Assembly (NCBI RefSeq): GCF_003148825.1
Contig: NZ_QGGZ01000004.1
Span: 248,001 to 312,000, forward strand
Direction: 5' to 3'
From: Streptomyces sp. CG 926
GTDB taxonomy: Bacteria > Actinomycetota > Actinomycetes > Streptomycetales > Streptomycetaceae
DNA: 64,000 nt
Below, piece by piece: positions 40,328 to 49,836 of the stretch. The position numbers and the translations under genes were made by a program. Numbering within the stretch: position 1 is the first letter of the stretch; every line of letters begins with the position of its first letter. The notes beneath the pieces are model-generated. The model was not told the origin of the DNA. It was given only the letters and a program-made list of their open reading frames with translations, and ran no database searches.

Positions 40328-43024
40328 TCAGAGCATCCCGAGGTCCTGCGCCCGGTGGACCGCCTCGCTGCGCCGGGTGACGCCGAGCTTGCGGTAGACG
40401 CTCTTCAGGTGGGTCTTGACCGTGTTGGCCGACACGTACAACTCGGCACCGATCTCCTCGGTGGACAGCAGATCCGCGGCCTTGCGCAGCACCTCGGTCT
40501 CCCGCGCGCTCAGCGGCTCCACCACCGGCGGCTGCCCATAGGCCTGCGGCGCGGCCTGCGGCGCGCTCGCCGTACGGGCCCTACGGGCCGGTGCCGGCGG
40601 CGTCAGCCAGCCGTGCGACCGTGCCACTCGGGGGTCCTGGCGCAGGGTCCGAAGCACCCAGGGGCCGCAATCGACGAACACCCGGCGCAGTTCCTCGGGG
40701 CGGGCGAGGGCCAGCGCCTCATCGAGGCGTCGGTGTGCCTCCCGGGCGTCGCCGGCCGCCTCGGCGATCCGCGCGTGGAGCAGGCACGCGTGGGCCCGTA
40801 CGGGCGTCGGGACTCGGTCGTCCGCCGGTACGGCCGCCAGTGCCCGCGCCGCGTCCGCGTCCCGGCTGGCGGCCAGCAGGGCCTTGGCCCGGGCGGCCGC
40901 GCGCTCCGGTCGGTCGCCGTCCGGGGCCTGCACCGCGTCCAGCACCCGCAGGGCCGCGGCCGCGTCGCCGCGGGCCAGGTGCACGGCCGATTCGGCCACC
41001 GCCAGCTCGTCCGCCGCCCAGGCGGGCAGCCCCGCCGGGTCCACCGCGCGCACGGCGGCGAGCGCGGCGTCCCCGTCGCCCTCGGCCGCCGTGATCCGGG
41101 CCTCGATGACGGCGGCCCGGACAGCGGTCGCGCGATCCGGGCGCGGCCCGGGCGCCGCGGTGGCCAGGTCCAGGTGGTGCCGGGCGGCCGGCAGGTCGTC
41201 CCGCTCGAAGGCCACGCCCGCCAGGACGAGGTGGTCGGTCCCCGCCCGGCGTTCGGCCGGCAGCGCGGACCGCTCGGCGACGGCGAGCGAGGCGCGGGCG
41301 TGCTCGGCCGCCTGCCGCAAGCGGCCGCGCAGCAGTTCGGTCAGGGCGAGTGAGCCGAGTGCGCCGCAGAGCGGGGATTCCGTTCCCGGGGGGCCGCATG
41401 CGGCGACGGCGGCCGCGAGGGTGGATTCGGCCCGGTCCAGGCGGCCGGCGCCCAGCTCGACGGCGCCCAGGTGCGCCAGCAGCAGGGCGCGGAGCTCGGG
41501 GCGCTCGGCGAGCAGGGGCGGCGGCAGCTCCCGCAGCAGCCGGTCGGCCTCGGCGGCCGCCCGTTCGGTGGCCGTCATGTCGTCGGCCGGCCGGCCGACG
41601 AGTACGCCGAGGAAGGCGCGGCCGAACCGTGCCGCCGGCCCGCAGGGGTCCGCCGACGGGTCGTCCGTAGGGGACGCGTCCGCGAGAACGTCGTCCGCCC
41701 GGCGCAGTCCGGCCTCGCATCCGGGCAGGTCCTGTGCGGCCAGCCGGGCGGCCGCGCCGACCAGTGCGGGCGCGAGTCCGGGTGTCCCGGTCGGCATCCC
41801 GGCGAAGGCCTGGCCCAGCTGATCCGCTTCCAGTCCCGTCAGGAGGCGACCGAGCGCCAGGTTGTCGACCAGCTGGGCCGCCGCGAACTGCCAGTCCCCG
41901 GCGGCGGCGCCTTGGAGCACCGCCTCGGTGAGCCGCCCGGTCCGGGCGAGCCAACGGGCCGCCCGTCCGTGCAGCCGGGGTTCGAGACCGGGGCGGCGTT
42001 GCCGCAGGTGTGCGCGCAGGACCTCGGCGAACAGCGGGTGCAGCCGGTACCAGGCCGAGGCGTCGATCTGTTCCAGGAACGCGTTCTCGCGGGCCAGCCC
42101 GGCCAGGGTCCGGGCGCCGTCGTCCCGGCCGGTCAGGGCGTCCGCGAGATCCGGGTGGACGCGGTCGGTGACGCAGACGCGCAGCAGCAGGTCCTGGGTG
42201 GAGGGCGGCTGTGCGTCGAGCACCTCGGTGAGGAGGTAGTCGGCGATCGTGGTGCGGTCGGCGGCGAACTGGCGCAGGAATGCCTCCGGGTCGGCGCCGC
42301 GCTGCATCGCCAGGGCGCACAGACGTACACCGGCCGCCCATCCCTCGGTTCGCTCCATGAGCAGGCGGATTCCGGCGGGTGAGACGGTCAGGTGGTGCTC
42401 GCTCAGCAGGGCTTCGGCGTCCGCGTCGGTGAATCTGAGGTCGGCGTGCCGGATCTCCGTGATCTCGCCGGCCGCCCGGTAGCGGTGCAGGGGCAGCAGG
42501 GAGTCCGAGCGGCTGGTGAGCACGATGCGCAGCCCGCCCGCCGCGTGCCGGAGTACGAAGTCCAGCCCCTCGCTCGTCGCGGGCGGCTGGGTGGTGTCGA
42601 ACTGGTCGAGGACGAGGACCGCGGGCTGTGCGGAGGCGGCCAGCCCGTCCGCCAGCCGCACCAGGAACGACCGGGTCACGCCTTCGGCCCGGGTCGGCCT
42701 GCCCACCTCGGCGGGCAGTGCCGCCCCGCCCCGGTGGAGGGCCTCCAGCACGTACGCCCAGAAGGCGCCGGGGGCGTCGTCGGGTTCGACGGTGAGCCAT
42801 ATGGGGGGACGCGGCGCGCGTCCGTCGGCCGCCCAGTGGGCGGTGAGCACCGTCTTTCCCGATCCGGCCGGACCGTTGATGAGGGTGAGCGGCCCCTGCG
42901 CCCCGGCGGTCAGCCGTCCCAGCAGCTCGGGCCGGTGGACCAGCAGCTTCGGCACGGCCGGGGGCGCGAACCGGGCCGTGAGCATCGGGTCGCCGGTCGG
43001 TGCGCGGTGGCCCGTGGAGGTCAC
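40328..43024 (-). CDS. Large ATP-binding LuxR-family regulator (MalT/LAL-like)
   Basis: This protein of about 898 residues has an N-terminal STAND-type ATPase domain with the P-loop GPAGSGKT (near residue 53) and the Asp-containing AVLVLDQFDTTQPP. A long alpha-helical TPR-like middle follows. The C-terminal LuxR HTH has LSARETEVLRKAADLLSTEE and LYVSANTVKTHLKSVYRKLG. Such MalT-like proteins switch on their targets on inducer and ATP binding. GTG at 43024 has a weak ribosome-binding site; ATG at 42985 is an alternative. No obvious target lies beside it except the small protein downstream. Confidence 0.82.
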   Translation of the reverse strand: MTSTGHRAPTGDPMLTARFAPPAVPKLLVHRPELLGRLTAGAQGPLTLINGPAGSGKTVLTAHWAADGRAPRPPIWLTVEPDDAPGAFWAYVLEALHRGGAALPAEVGRPTRAEGVTRSFLVRLADGLAASAQPAVLVLDQFDTTQPPATSEGLDFVLRHAAGGLRIVLTSRSDSLLPLHRYRAAGEITEIRHADLRFTDADAEALLSEHHLTVSPAGIRLLMERTEGWAAGVRLCALAMQRGADPEAFLRQFAADRTTIADYLLTEVLDAQPPSTQDLLLRVCVTDRVHPDLADALTGRDDGARTLAGLARENAFLEQIDASAWYRLHPLFAEVLRAHLRQRRPGLEPRLHGRAARWLARTGRLTEAVLQGAAAGDWQFAAAQLVDNLALGRLLTGLEADQLGQAFAGMPTGTPGLAPALVGAAARLAAQDLPGCEAGLRRADDVLADASPTDDPSADPCGPAARFGRAFLGVLVGRPADDMTATERAAAEADRLLRELPPPLLAERPELRALLLAHLGAVELGAGRLDRAESTLAAAVAACGPPGTESPLCGALGSLALTELLRGRLRQAAEHARASLAVAERSALPAERRAGTDHLVLAGVAFERDDLPAARHHLDLATAAPGPRPDRATAVRAAVIEARITAAEGDGDAALAAVRAVDPAGLPAWAADELAVAESAVHLARGDAAAALRVLDAVQAPDGDRPERAAARAKALLAASRDADAARALAAVPADDRVPTPVRAHACLLHARIAEAAGDAREAHRRLDEALALARPEELRRVFVDCGPWVLRTLRQDPRVARSHGWLTPPAPARRARTASAPQAAPQAYGQPPVVEPLSARETEVLRKAADLLSTEEIGAELYVSANTVKTHLKSVYRKLGVTRRSEAVHRAQDLGML

Positions 43025-43195
43025 CGGGGGTCCCGCCGGGGTACGGACTGTGATCGGCCCACGCTCCCCACTGAACCGGCGATCGGTCGTGATCACCAGT
43101 TGTGTCACCTGGTCCGGGTGATGTCCGGGCGTGCGGCGGCCCGAAGCATGGTCCGGGGTCGTCCTCGCCTCGCGGACGGCCGTCCAGGAGGTCCG

Positions 43196-43915
43196 ATGCA
43201 TGCTCTCGCGGCGGCCGGATGGGGCGCACTCGCGGCGTTCTCCCTGGTCATCGGCGCTTGGCTGGCGCTGCGCCACGCTCCGTCGCCGAGGGTGACCGGT
43301 CTGATCCTGGGCTTCGGCGCGGGGGCGCTGATCGCGGCCGTGGCGTACGAGCTCGTGCCGAGGGAGCGCTTCGAGAGCGCGTGGGACTTCCTGGCCGTCG
43401 GCGTCGGCGCCCTGACCTTCTTCCTCCTCGACGGCGTGCTCGCGCAGAAGGCCACGGCGCAGCGTGCGACGGGGAGCGCGCACAACGCGAATCGCTCCAT
43501 CGTGCTCGGCGCCCTGCTGGACGGCATTCCCGAGTCCCTGGTGCTGGGGATGGGTCTGGCCGCCGGCGGCCAGGTCAGCGTTCCGTTCCTGGCGGCGGTG
43601 TTCCTGTCGAACCTCCCCGAGAGCCTCGGCGCCACGGCCGGCATGCGTGAGGAGGGTCGGGAGCCGGGTGGGGTGTACCGCATCTGGTGGGGCATCACCG
43701 CGATCTCGGGGGCGTGCGCCGCGCTGGGGTACGGGCTGGTGGGGTTCGTCCCCGGCACGGAGGGTCGGCTGGTGCAGGCCTTCGCGGCGGGGGCGGTCCT
43801 GACGATGCTCGCGAACTCGATGATGCCGGAGGCCTTCGAGCTGGGCGGCAGGCTCACGGGCCTGTCGACCGTGCTCGGCTTCGCGGCCGCCGGTGCGCTC
43901 TCCCTGCTGGAGTGA
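43196..43915 (+). CDS. ZIP-family divalent metal transporter
   Basis: This 239-residue membrane protein has eight hydrophobic segments. HALAAAGWGALAAFSLVIGA opens it. The metal-pathway helices carry NRSIVLGALLDGIPESLVLG (ZIP helix 4 pattern with Asp, Pro and Glu in DGIPES) and FLSNLPESLGATAGM (helix 5). The usual His in helix 4 is replaced by Asp here (LLDGIPES), a variant seen in bacterial ZIP proteins. AGGAGG lies 4 nt before the ATG. It would import or export zinc, iron or manganese; direction is not predictable. It is divergent from the LuxR-type regulator. Confidence 0.83.
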   Translation: MHALAAAGWGALAAFSLVIGAWLALRHAPSPRVTGLILGFGAGALIAAVAYELVPRERFESAWDFLAVGVGALTFFLLDGVLAQKATAQRATGSAHNANRSIVLGALLDGIPESLVLGMGLAAGGQVSVPFLAAVFLSNLPESLGATAGMREEGREPGGVYRIWWGITAISGACAALGYGLVGFVPGTEGRLVQAFAAGAVLTMLANSMMPEAFELGGRLTGLSTVLGFAAAGALSLLE

Positions 43916-43937
43916 CACCGCACCGGCGGCCGCCCGC

Positions 43938-45446
43938 TCAGCCCTCCGGGGACAGACTGATCCGGCGCAGCTCCAGGTCCACGTCGAGCAGGGTGACGCG
44001 TACGTCGTCCCCGGTCGCACAGGTCCTGCCGGCGAGCTCGCTCTCGTGGAGGAGACCCTCGATGCCGGGTGCGAGCCGCACGAACACACCGAACGGAACG
44101 ATCTTCGTGACGGTGCCTGCGAAGGTGTCGCCGACCCGGTGGGCCCCGGCGAAGGTGCGCCAGGGGTCCGGGTGCAGTGCTTTCACGGACAGGCTCACGC
44201 GCTCCCACTCCAGGTCGATCTGGAGGATCTCGGCGCGGATCCGACGGCCGATCGGGGCCACCTCGTCCAGGTCCTCGAAGTGCTCCCAGGACATCTCGGG
44301 GACGCGCAGGAAGCCCATGGAGCACCCCCGCTCGTGTTCCAGGTCCCGCTCCAGGTCCCGCTCCAGGTCCAGGTCCACGTGCACACCGACGTCGTCCAGG
44401 CCGCTCACCACGGTGCCGGTCACCACGTCCTCGGTCCGCAGCGAACGGAGCAGGGTCCGCCGTTCGTCGGCAGGGGTGCGGTTGCTGCGCCAACGGGCCC
44501 GTACGACGCCGTCGGCGTCCGGCAGCACTCCGGCGAGCAGCGGGCGGCGATCGGTCGGTGCCAGGGGTACCAGGCCGGCCCGGCGGCCCGGGCCGGTCGT
44601 GATCATCGGGTAGGCGTGATCGGTCCGGCCCATCCACGGCTCGGCGATGCGCGCCCGGAGGGTCCCGTCGGAATTCTGCTGGACCAGGAGTTCGAGCCGC
44701 TGCGAGCGCAGGACGGCGGCGCGGACGGCCTCGATGTCGTCGGTCAGGTCCGGCCACACGGCCGTCCGGGCCCGCGGGGTCAGCAGGGCCCGTACCCGGG
44801 TGACCTCGGCGGCGGTGGTCGGTCGGTGCCACCGGCGGTCGCCGCCGACGTGCTGTTCTTCGACGAGTACCCCGCCGTGCTCGGCGACCAGGCGGCGGAC
44901 CTCCGTCCAGAAGGCACCGTCCGCGGGCGGGCGGCGGTCGATGTCGTCGAGGGCGGGGTCGTACGGGGAGCGTTCGACCGGTTCGACGGTCAGCCCCGAT
45001 CGGCGGGCGTGCGCCGCGGCCTCCGCGTGCGGCGTCGCACCCCCGACGTAGAGGTCGTGCCGTTCGCCGACGTGGAGGAAGAACCCGCCCTCGGCGTGCA
45101 GCCGACACCAGGGGCCTTCGCGCAGCAGCATGGCCCGCAGGAGTTCCAGACCGACGTCGAGCGATACGCGGGCACCGTCGTGGTAGCCGGACGGTCCGGG
45201 CGGGCCGGGCGGGCCGGACGGGTCAGGCCGGTACGCGGGGAACAGCTCCGCCAACTCCGGTGCTCTCGGGGCTGAGCGGACCCGGAAGGAGAAGAATCCG
45301 CAGGCCATCGGGTTGTCGATCGTCAGCCGGTCGACGCCGGCCTGCTGAGCGAAGTGGCGCGCCGCGGCGACGAAGGCTTCGGCCACCTGTTCCCGGACGG
45401 CGAAGGGGACGGCGGCGGGGGTGAGCCGGTAGGTGAAGGGCGGCAT
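43938..45446 (-). CDS. S1 RNA-binding domain protein with unknown N-terminal region
   Basis: This 502-residue protein ends in two S1-like OB-fold repeats: ERRTLLRSLRTEDVVTGTVV for the first (about 342-430) and HRVGDTFAGTVTKIVPFGVF, VRLAPGIEGLLHESELAG for the second (about 430-495). The first repeat contains an unusual LERDLERDLE minirepeat, caused by three tandem copies of a 12-bp unit. The N-terminal half (VDRLTIDNPMACGFFSFRVR, GVLVEEQHVGGDRRWH) has no family I recognise. It probably binds RNA. It is convergent with the ZIP gene (22 bp) and divergent from the APH-like gene. Confidence 0.75.
   Translation of the reverse strand: MPPFTYRLTPAAVPFAVREQVAEAFVAAARHFAQQAGVDRLTIDNPMACGFFSFRVRSAPRAPELAELFPAYRPDPSGPPGPPGPSGYHDGARVSLDVGLELLRAMLLREGPWCRLHAEGGFFLHVGERHDLYVGGATPHAEAAAHARRSGLTVEPVERSPYDPALDDIDRRPPADGAFWTEVRRLVAEHGGVLVEEQHVGGDRRWHRPTTAAEVTRVRALLTPRARTAVWPDLTDDIEAVRAAVLRSQRLELLVQQNSDGTLRARIAEPWMGRTDHAYPMITTGPGRRAGLVPLAPTDRRPLLAGVLPDADGVVRARWRSNRTPADERRTLLRSLRTEDVVTGTVVSGLDDVGVHVDLDLERDLERDLEHERGCSMGFLRVPEMSWEHFEDLDEVAPIGRRIRAEILQIDLEWERVSLSVKALHPDPWRTFAGAHRVGDTFAGTVTKIVPFGVFVRLAPGIEGLLHESELAGRTCATGDDVRVTLLDVDLELRRISLSPEG
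44333..44380. repeat. 12-bp minisatellite within the S1-domain gene
   Basis: The unit 'ggtcccgctcca' is repeated in tandem about three times, followed by partial copies (ggtccaggtcca). It encodes the LERDLERDLE stretch in frame and adds or removes 4 residues per unit. Confidence 0.8.
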
Positions 45447-45536
45447 ATCAGCGGCCCCGGCGGCTCGAAGTCGCCCGGAGGGCCGGTCGCGGACGGACAG
45501 AAGAATGGATCATGAGGCCCAGCGTAAGGTACCGGG

Positions 45537-46469
45537 ATGATCCAGACACCGGAGGCGTTCACGCGCAGCACGGTCGAGCGCGAGGGCGCTGCCGGAACCG
45601 CTTGGCTCGCCGAACTGCCGGGGATCGTCGACGAGTTACTGGAGCGCTGGGAGTGCGTACCGGACGGCGCGGTCATGCACGGAGGTGTCGGGATCATCGT
45701 TCCGGTGCTGCGGCGGGCCACGGAACCGGCCGTGGTGAAGGTGTCCTTCCCGCACCCCGGCAACGTCCATGAGCCGGACGCGTTCGAAGCGTGGGGCGGG
45801 AACGGTGCGGTCCTGTTGCACGAGCGCGACGACGCGCGCTTCGCGATGTTGCTGGAACGGGTTCGGACTTCGACGCTGGAGGAGGTCCAGGACGGCGACG
45901 AGGTGGTGACGGTGGCGGGGCGACTCAGCCGCCGACTGGCCGTCCCGGCGCCGGCCGGTCTGCCGCGGCTACGGGACCGGAGCGATTCCTGGGAGGAGCA
46001 ACTCCGCCTGGACCAGGCAGAATTGATGCACACAATGCCGTCGTACGTGGTGGACGAGGCGGTGGCGACCGTCCACGAGCTGGGGCGCACCCAGCCGGAC
46101 ATCCTGATCCACGGCGACCTCCACGCCAGGAACATCCTGCGCGCGGACCGCGAGCCGTGGCTCGCCGTCGACCCCAAGGGCTATGCGGGAGACCCGGCCT
46201 ACGACGGGGGCACCCTGCTCAAGACGCGCGCGTTGTCCCTCCTCGGAGCGGAGGACCTGGGCAAGGCGGTCCACCGCACCCTGGACGTCTTCGTCGAGGC
46301 CGCGGAGCTCGATCGCGAACGCGTCCGACGCTGGGCTCAACTGCACGCCGTTCAGACGGCGTTCTGGGGGCGTCGGCACGGCTTCCGGGTCGCCCGCAGC
46401 GGACCGGCACTCGCCTGGATCACGGAATTCGCCGATGACCTGGCGCAGTTGCTGGCGCGGCCCGCCTGA
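45537..46469 (+). CDS. APH(6)/streptomycin-kinase-like small-molecule phosphotransferase
   Basis: This 310-residue protein has the aminoglycoside phosphotransferase catalytic loop DILIHGDLHARNIL (Asp194 as catalytic base) and metal-binding WLAVDPKGYAGDPAYDGG (Asp212). A kinase-like N-lobe precedes it (PAVVKVSFPHPGN). The sequence falls with the APH(6) streptomycin and hydroxyurea phosphotransferase group rather than with eukaryotic-type kinases. The natural substrate is not evident, and no biosynthetic cluster is nearby, so it may be a resistance or metabolite kinase. It is divergent from the S1-domain gene. Confidence 0.83.
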   Translation: MIQTPEAFTRSTVEREGAAGTAWLAELPGIVDELLERWECVPDGAVMHGGVGIIVPVLRRATEPAVVKVSFPHPGNVHEPDAFEAWGGNGAVLLHERDDARFAMLLERVRTSTLEEVQDGDEVVTVAGRLSRRLAVPAPAGLPRLRDRSDSWEEQLRLDQAELMHTMPSYVVDEAVATVHELGRTQPDILIHGDLHARNILRADREPWLAVDPKGYAGDPAYDGGTLLKTRALSLLGAEDLGKAVHRTLDVFVEAAELDRERVRRWAQLHAVQTAFWGRRHGFRVARSGPALAWITEFADDLAQLLARPA

Positions 46470-46787
46470 TCTCGACCCACGAGGCCCTGGTCCCGTACGC
46501 GGCGCGGATGCGGGGCGGCGCGGATGCGGCGACACCGCTCGCCCCACCCGCGCCGTTCCCGTGCGTCTCCGGCGCACCCTCTGCCAAGTCCAGGCCCAGG
46601 CCCGCGCCGGGGTTGCTCGCCCCGAACACCGCGGAGATCCTGGACCGCCACGGCCTCGCCGAACTGGCCACCCGTATGCCCGCGGTCGCCTCGGTCCTGC
46701 TGGACCTGGGCCGGCGCGGTCAGTTGCCGGCCGCCGGTCCGGCGCGGTTCCGCGCCGTACCCGGCCTTCGGGCGACTCCGACAAGAG
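46470..46787. other. Intergenic stretch after the phosphotransferase gene
   Basis: No intact gene is visible in these 318 bases between two converging genes. A plus-strand frame reads NTAEILDRHGLAELATRMPA, VASVLLDLGRRGQLPAAGPA, with coding-like codon use at about 46625-46760, but no start or known homologue is seen, so it may be a gene fragment. Confidence 0.4.
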
Positions 46788-48854
46788 CTAACGGCGGCTG
46801 CGGACGAGCAGGTGGAGGAAGTACGGGGTGCCGATCACCGCGGTCATCAGGCCGGCGCCGAGCTGGGCCGGTGCGATCACGGTGCGGCCCACCAGGTCCG
46901 CCGTGCAGACGAGGACGGCGCCGAGGAGCACGGCGACCGGAACCACCCGGTCGTGCTGCCGGCCCACGAGTGCGCGGGCGGCGTGCGGTGCGACGAGTCC
47001 CACGAAGCCGATCGTGCCGGCGGCGGCCACTGCGGTGGCGCTGAGCAGGACGCCGAGCAGGAGGAAGCCGAAGCGGCTGCTGCCCAGGCTCAGTCCGAGC
47101 AGCCTCGGGGTGTCCTCGTCGAGCGACACGAGGTCGAGTTCGGTGCGCCGGGCGACCGAGACGACCAGGCCCACGACGAGGACGATCGCGAGCGGCACCA
47201 CGTCGGGCAGGGTCCGGCCGTAGGTGGAGCCGGACAACCAGGTGAGCGCCTTCGTGGCGTTGAACGGGTCGGTGAGGATGATGAGGAGGCTGACGAGGGC
47301 GGCCGACGCGGTGGCGACGCCGAACCCGACGAGGACCAGCCGGTTCTGCTGGAACCCGCCGCGCGCGGCCAGCCCGAACACGATGACGGAGCTGAGGGCG
47401 GCGCCCGCGAACGCAGCGCCGGCCACGCTCCAGGATCCGGCCAGGGGCACGGTCGTCACGAGGAGCACGGCGCCCAGCGCCGCGCCGCCGGAGACGCCGA
47501 GGACGCCCGGTTCGGCGAGCGGGTTGCGGGTGACGGCCTGGACCAGGGTTCCGGCCAGGGCGAGCGCGGCGCCGGCGAGGAGGGCGGCGACGACACGGGG
47601 CACCCGGGTGTCCAGGACGAAGGTGGTCGTCCGGCCGGCCCGGCCCTGGGCCCAGTTCAGCACGTCGCCGAGCAGCAGTTTGCTGTCTCCCACCAGCACG
47701 GCGGTGACGATCACGCCGATGAGGACGGTCACCAAGGCCGCCGTGGTGACGAGGAAGACGGTCCGGCTCCTGATGCGCAACCGGTCGACGGCCCCGGCTC
47801 CGGCGGTGTCCTTGACCCGGATGGCCATGACGATCAGGAAGACGGCTCCGACCAGGCTGGTGACGACGCCGGTGGGCACGGCGACGGCCACGTCGGTCCG
47901 TACGACGGACCGCAGCAGGACGTCGGAGCCGAGCACCAGAGCCGCACCGGTGAGGCCCGCGACCGGCAGGCCCGCGCGGTTGCGGGTGAACCCGCGGAAT
48001 CTGCGGGCGAGCGGGCGGACGAGGGCGGGGGCGCACATTCCGACGAAGCCGACGGGGCCGGCGAGCGTGACGGCGGCCGTGGAGAGCAGGGCGGCGAGCA
48101 CGACGGCGGTGACCCGGGTGGACCGGACGGGGACGCCGAGGCCGCGGGCGGCGTCGTCGCCGAGTGCCAGGGCGTCGACGCGGCGGGCCAGGAGCAGCAG
48201 TCCGACGAGGCCGACGAGGCCGATCGGTGCCATCTGCAGGAGCCCGTCGAAGCCGTGTTGGGCGATGCTGCCCTGGTTCCACCGGAAGATGCCCGCGGTC
48301 TGCTGGGGGAACAGCAGGAGCAGGCCTTCGGTGACGGCGGACAGGCCGAGGGTGAGGGCGCTGCCCGCGAGGACGAGCCGGACGGTGCCGGCGCCGAGGC
48401 CGGACAGTCCGAGGACGACGGCCGACGCGGCGAGGCCGCCGACGAAGGCGACGCCGGAGGAGGCCAGCAGCGGGAGCGAGGCGCCGGAGACGGCGAGGAG
48501 GCCGAGGCCGAAGTAGGAGCCTGCGTTGACGGCGAGGGTGTCGGGCGAGGCGAGGACGTTGCGGCTGACCGCCTGGAGGGCGGCGCCCGCCATGCCGAGG
48601 ACGGCGCCGACGAACAGCCCCGCGGCCATCCTCGGGAGCCGGGAGGCGATGACGACGGACGCGTCGCCCGGGTCGGCCCGGCCGGTGAGCGCCCGCCACA
48701 CCTCGGACGCGCCGACGGAGGCCGTGCCCTGGGTGATGTCGACGGCCGCGAGGCCGGCGACGAGGAGGACCAGCGCGGCCGTCACCGCGGCCGCTCCCGT
48801 CCGGGAGGTGACCGACGACGGACGGGTGGCGGCAGTTGTTGCGGTGACGGCCAT
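46788..48854 (-). CDS. Iron-siderophore ABC permease, two FecCD halves fused
   Basis: This 688-residue integral membrane protein contains two full FecCD (BtuC-like) permeases in one chain, as in E. coli FhuB. Half 1 runs from about 20 to 340 (ITQGTASVGASEVWRALTGR, LPRMAAGLFVGAVLGMAGAA, FVGMCAPALVRPLARRF). Half 2 runs from about 345 to 685 (DTRVPRVVAALLAGAALALA, VSGGAALGAVLLVTTVPLAG, FVGLVAPHAARALVG). Both EAA-like loops are present. It forms the pore for ferric-siderophore uptake with the neighbouring ATPase and binding protein. It starts 4 bp after the binding-protein gene. Confidence 0.9.
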   Translation of the reverse strand: MAVTATTAATRPSSVTSRTGAAAVTAALVLLVAGLAAVDITQGTASVGASEVWRALTGRADPGDASVVIASRLPRMAAGLFVGAVLGMAGAALQAVSRNVLASPDTLAVNAGSYFGLGLLAVSGASLPLLASSGVAFVGGLAASAVVLGLSGLGAGTVRLVLAGSALTLGLSAVTEGLLLLFPQQTAGIFRWNQGSIAQHGFDGLLQMAPIGLVGLVGLLLLARRVDALALGDDAARGLGVPVRSTRVTAVVLAALLSTAAVTLAGPVGFVGMCAPALVRPLARRFRGFTRNRAGLPVAGLTGAALVLGSDVLLRSVVRTDVAVAVPTGVVTSLVGAVFLIVMAIRVKDTAGAGAVDRLRIRSRTVFLVTTAALVTVLIGVIVTAVLVGDSKLLLGDVLNWAQGRAGRTTTFVLDTRVPRVVAALLAGAALALAGTLVQAVTRNPLAEPGVLGVSGGAALGAVLLVTTVPLAGSWSVAGAAFAGAALSSVIVFGLAARGGFQQNRLVLVGFGVATASAALVSLLIILTDPFNATKALTWLSGSTYGRTLPDVVPLAIVLVVGLVVSVARRTELDLVSLDEDTPRLLGLSLGSSRFGFLLLGVLLSATAVAAAGTIGFVGLVAPHAARALVGRQHDRVVPVAVLLGAVLVCTADLVGRTVIAPAQLGAGLMTAVIGTPYFLHLLVRSRR

Positions 48855-48858
48855 GGTG

Positions 48859-49836
48859 CTACTTCGTCAGTGCGGCGACGACGGAGTCGATGTACTTGTT
48901 CATCGACTCGGTACCGCCGAACATCCAGATGCCGTCGGGCAGTCGGTTGACGTTGCCCTTCTGCACGAACGGGAGCGAGGTCCACACCTTGTCCTGTGCG
49001 AGGGCACCGGCGAAGGGGTTGCTGTCCTTGTCGCCGTCGTTGCCGATGTAGGCGAACTCCACGTCACCGAGCTTGGTGAGGCCCTCGACGTCGCTGGTGG
49101 CCAGACCGTAGGCCTCGTCACCCTGGACCGTCCAGGCGTTCTTCAGGCCGAGCTTCTCGTTGACCCCGCCGATGAGCGAACCGCTGGTGTAGGGCCGGAT
49201 CGAGACCTGGTTGGAGATGACGTACCCGTCGGCGAAGGCGTACGCGGCGCCGCCCTTGCCGGCGTCGGCGAGCGCCTTCTTGCCCTGGTCCAGCTTGGCC
49301 TGGAAGCCCTGCTTGAGCTTGTCGGACTGCGCCGTGGTGCCGGTGGCCTGGGCGATGAGGTCCAGGTTCTTGGTCATCTGGCCGATCGGGTCCTTGGCGT
49401 CGCCGGGGCGGACCTCCAGGACCGGGGCGACCTTGCGCAGCTGCTGCATGGCGGCCGGCGGCAGGTCGGAGGTGGCGATGACGAGGTCGGGCTTGAGCGA
49501 GGCGATGGTGTCCATGCTCGGCTCACCGCGCGTGCCGATGTCCTTGGGATCGTTCTTGAGCGGGACAGCGGTGTTCCACGTCTTGTAGCCGGTGACGTCG
49601 GCGACGCCGACCGGGTCGACACCCAGCGAGATCAGGCTCTCGACGACGTTCCACTCGGTGCCGACGACCTTCTTGGCGGGGCCGGCGAGCTCCACCTTCG
49701 CGCCCGAGGCGTCGGTGAGGGTGATCGGCTCGGCGGTCTTCTTCGCGTCGTCGGCGGCGGGCTCGGTGGTCCCGCAAGCGGTCAGGGTGAGGGCCGCGAC
49801 GGTGGCGGCCGCCACGGTGAGGAGGAGTCGTCTCAT
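48859..49836 (-). CDS. Iron-siderophore ABC substrate-binding lipoprotein
   Basis: This 325-residue protein has a lipoprotein signal (MRRLLLTVAAATVAALTLTA then C, Cys21) and a class III (TroA/FhuD-like) binding fold. VVGTEWNVVESLISLGVDPV, DIGTRGEPSMDTIASLKPDL and LIGGVNEKLGLKNAWTVQGD are typical strands. It captures ferric siderophores at the cell surface. Its start overlaps the end of the ATPase gene by 4 bp and its stop lies 4 bp from the permease start, giving a tight operon under the iron box at 50699. Confidence 0.9.
   Translation of the reverse strand: MRRLLLTVAAATVAALTLTACGTTEPAADDAKKTAEPITLTDASGAKVELAGPAKKVVGTEWNVVESLISLGVDPVGVADVTGYKTWNTAVPLKNDPKDIGTRGEPSMDTIASLKPDLVIATSDLPPAAMQQLRKVAPVLEVRPGDAKDPIGQMTKNLDLIAQATGTTAQSDKLKQGFQAKLDQGKKALADAGKGGAAYAFADGYVISNQVSIRPYTSGSLIGGVNEKLGLKNAWTVQGDEAYGLATSDVEGLTKLGDVEFAYIGNDGDKDSNPFAGALAQDKVWTSLPFVQKGNVNRLPDGIWMFGGTESMNKYIDSVVAALTK

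Noticed and set aside
46524..48950. Long plus-strand frame opposite the siderophore permease
   Set aside because: It is Asp/Glu/Gly/Arg noise complementary to membrane helices. The minus strand has clear FecCD motifs.
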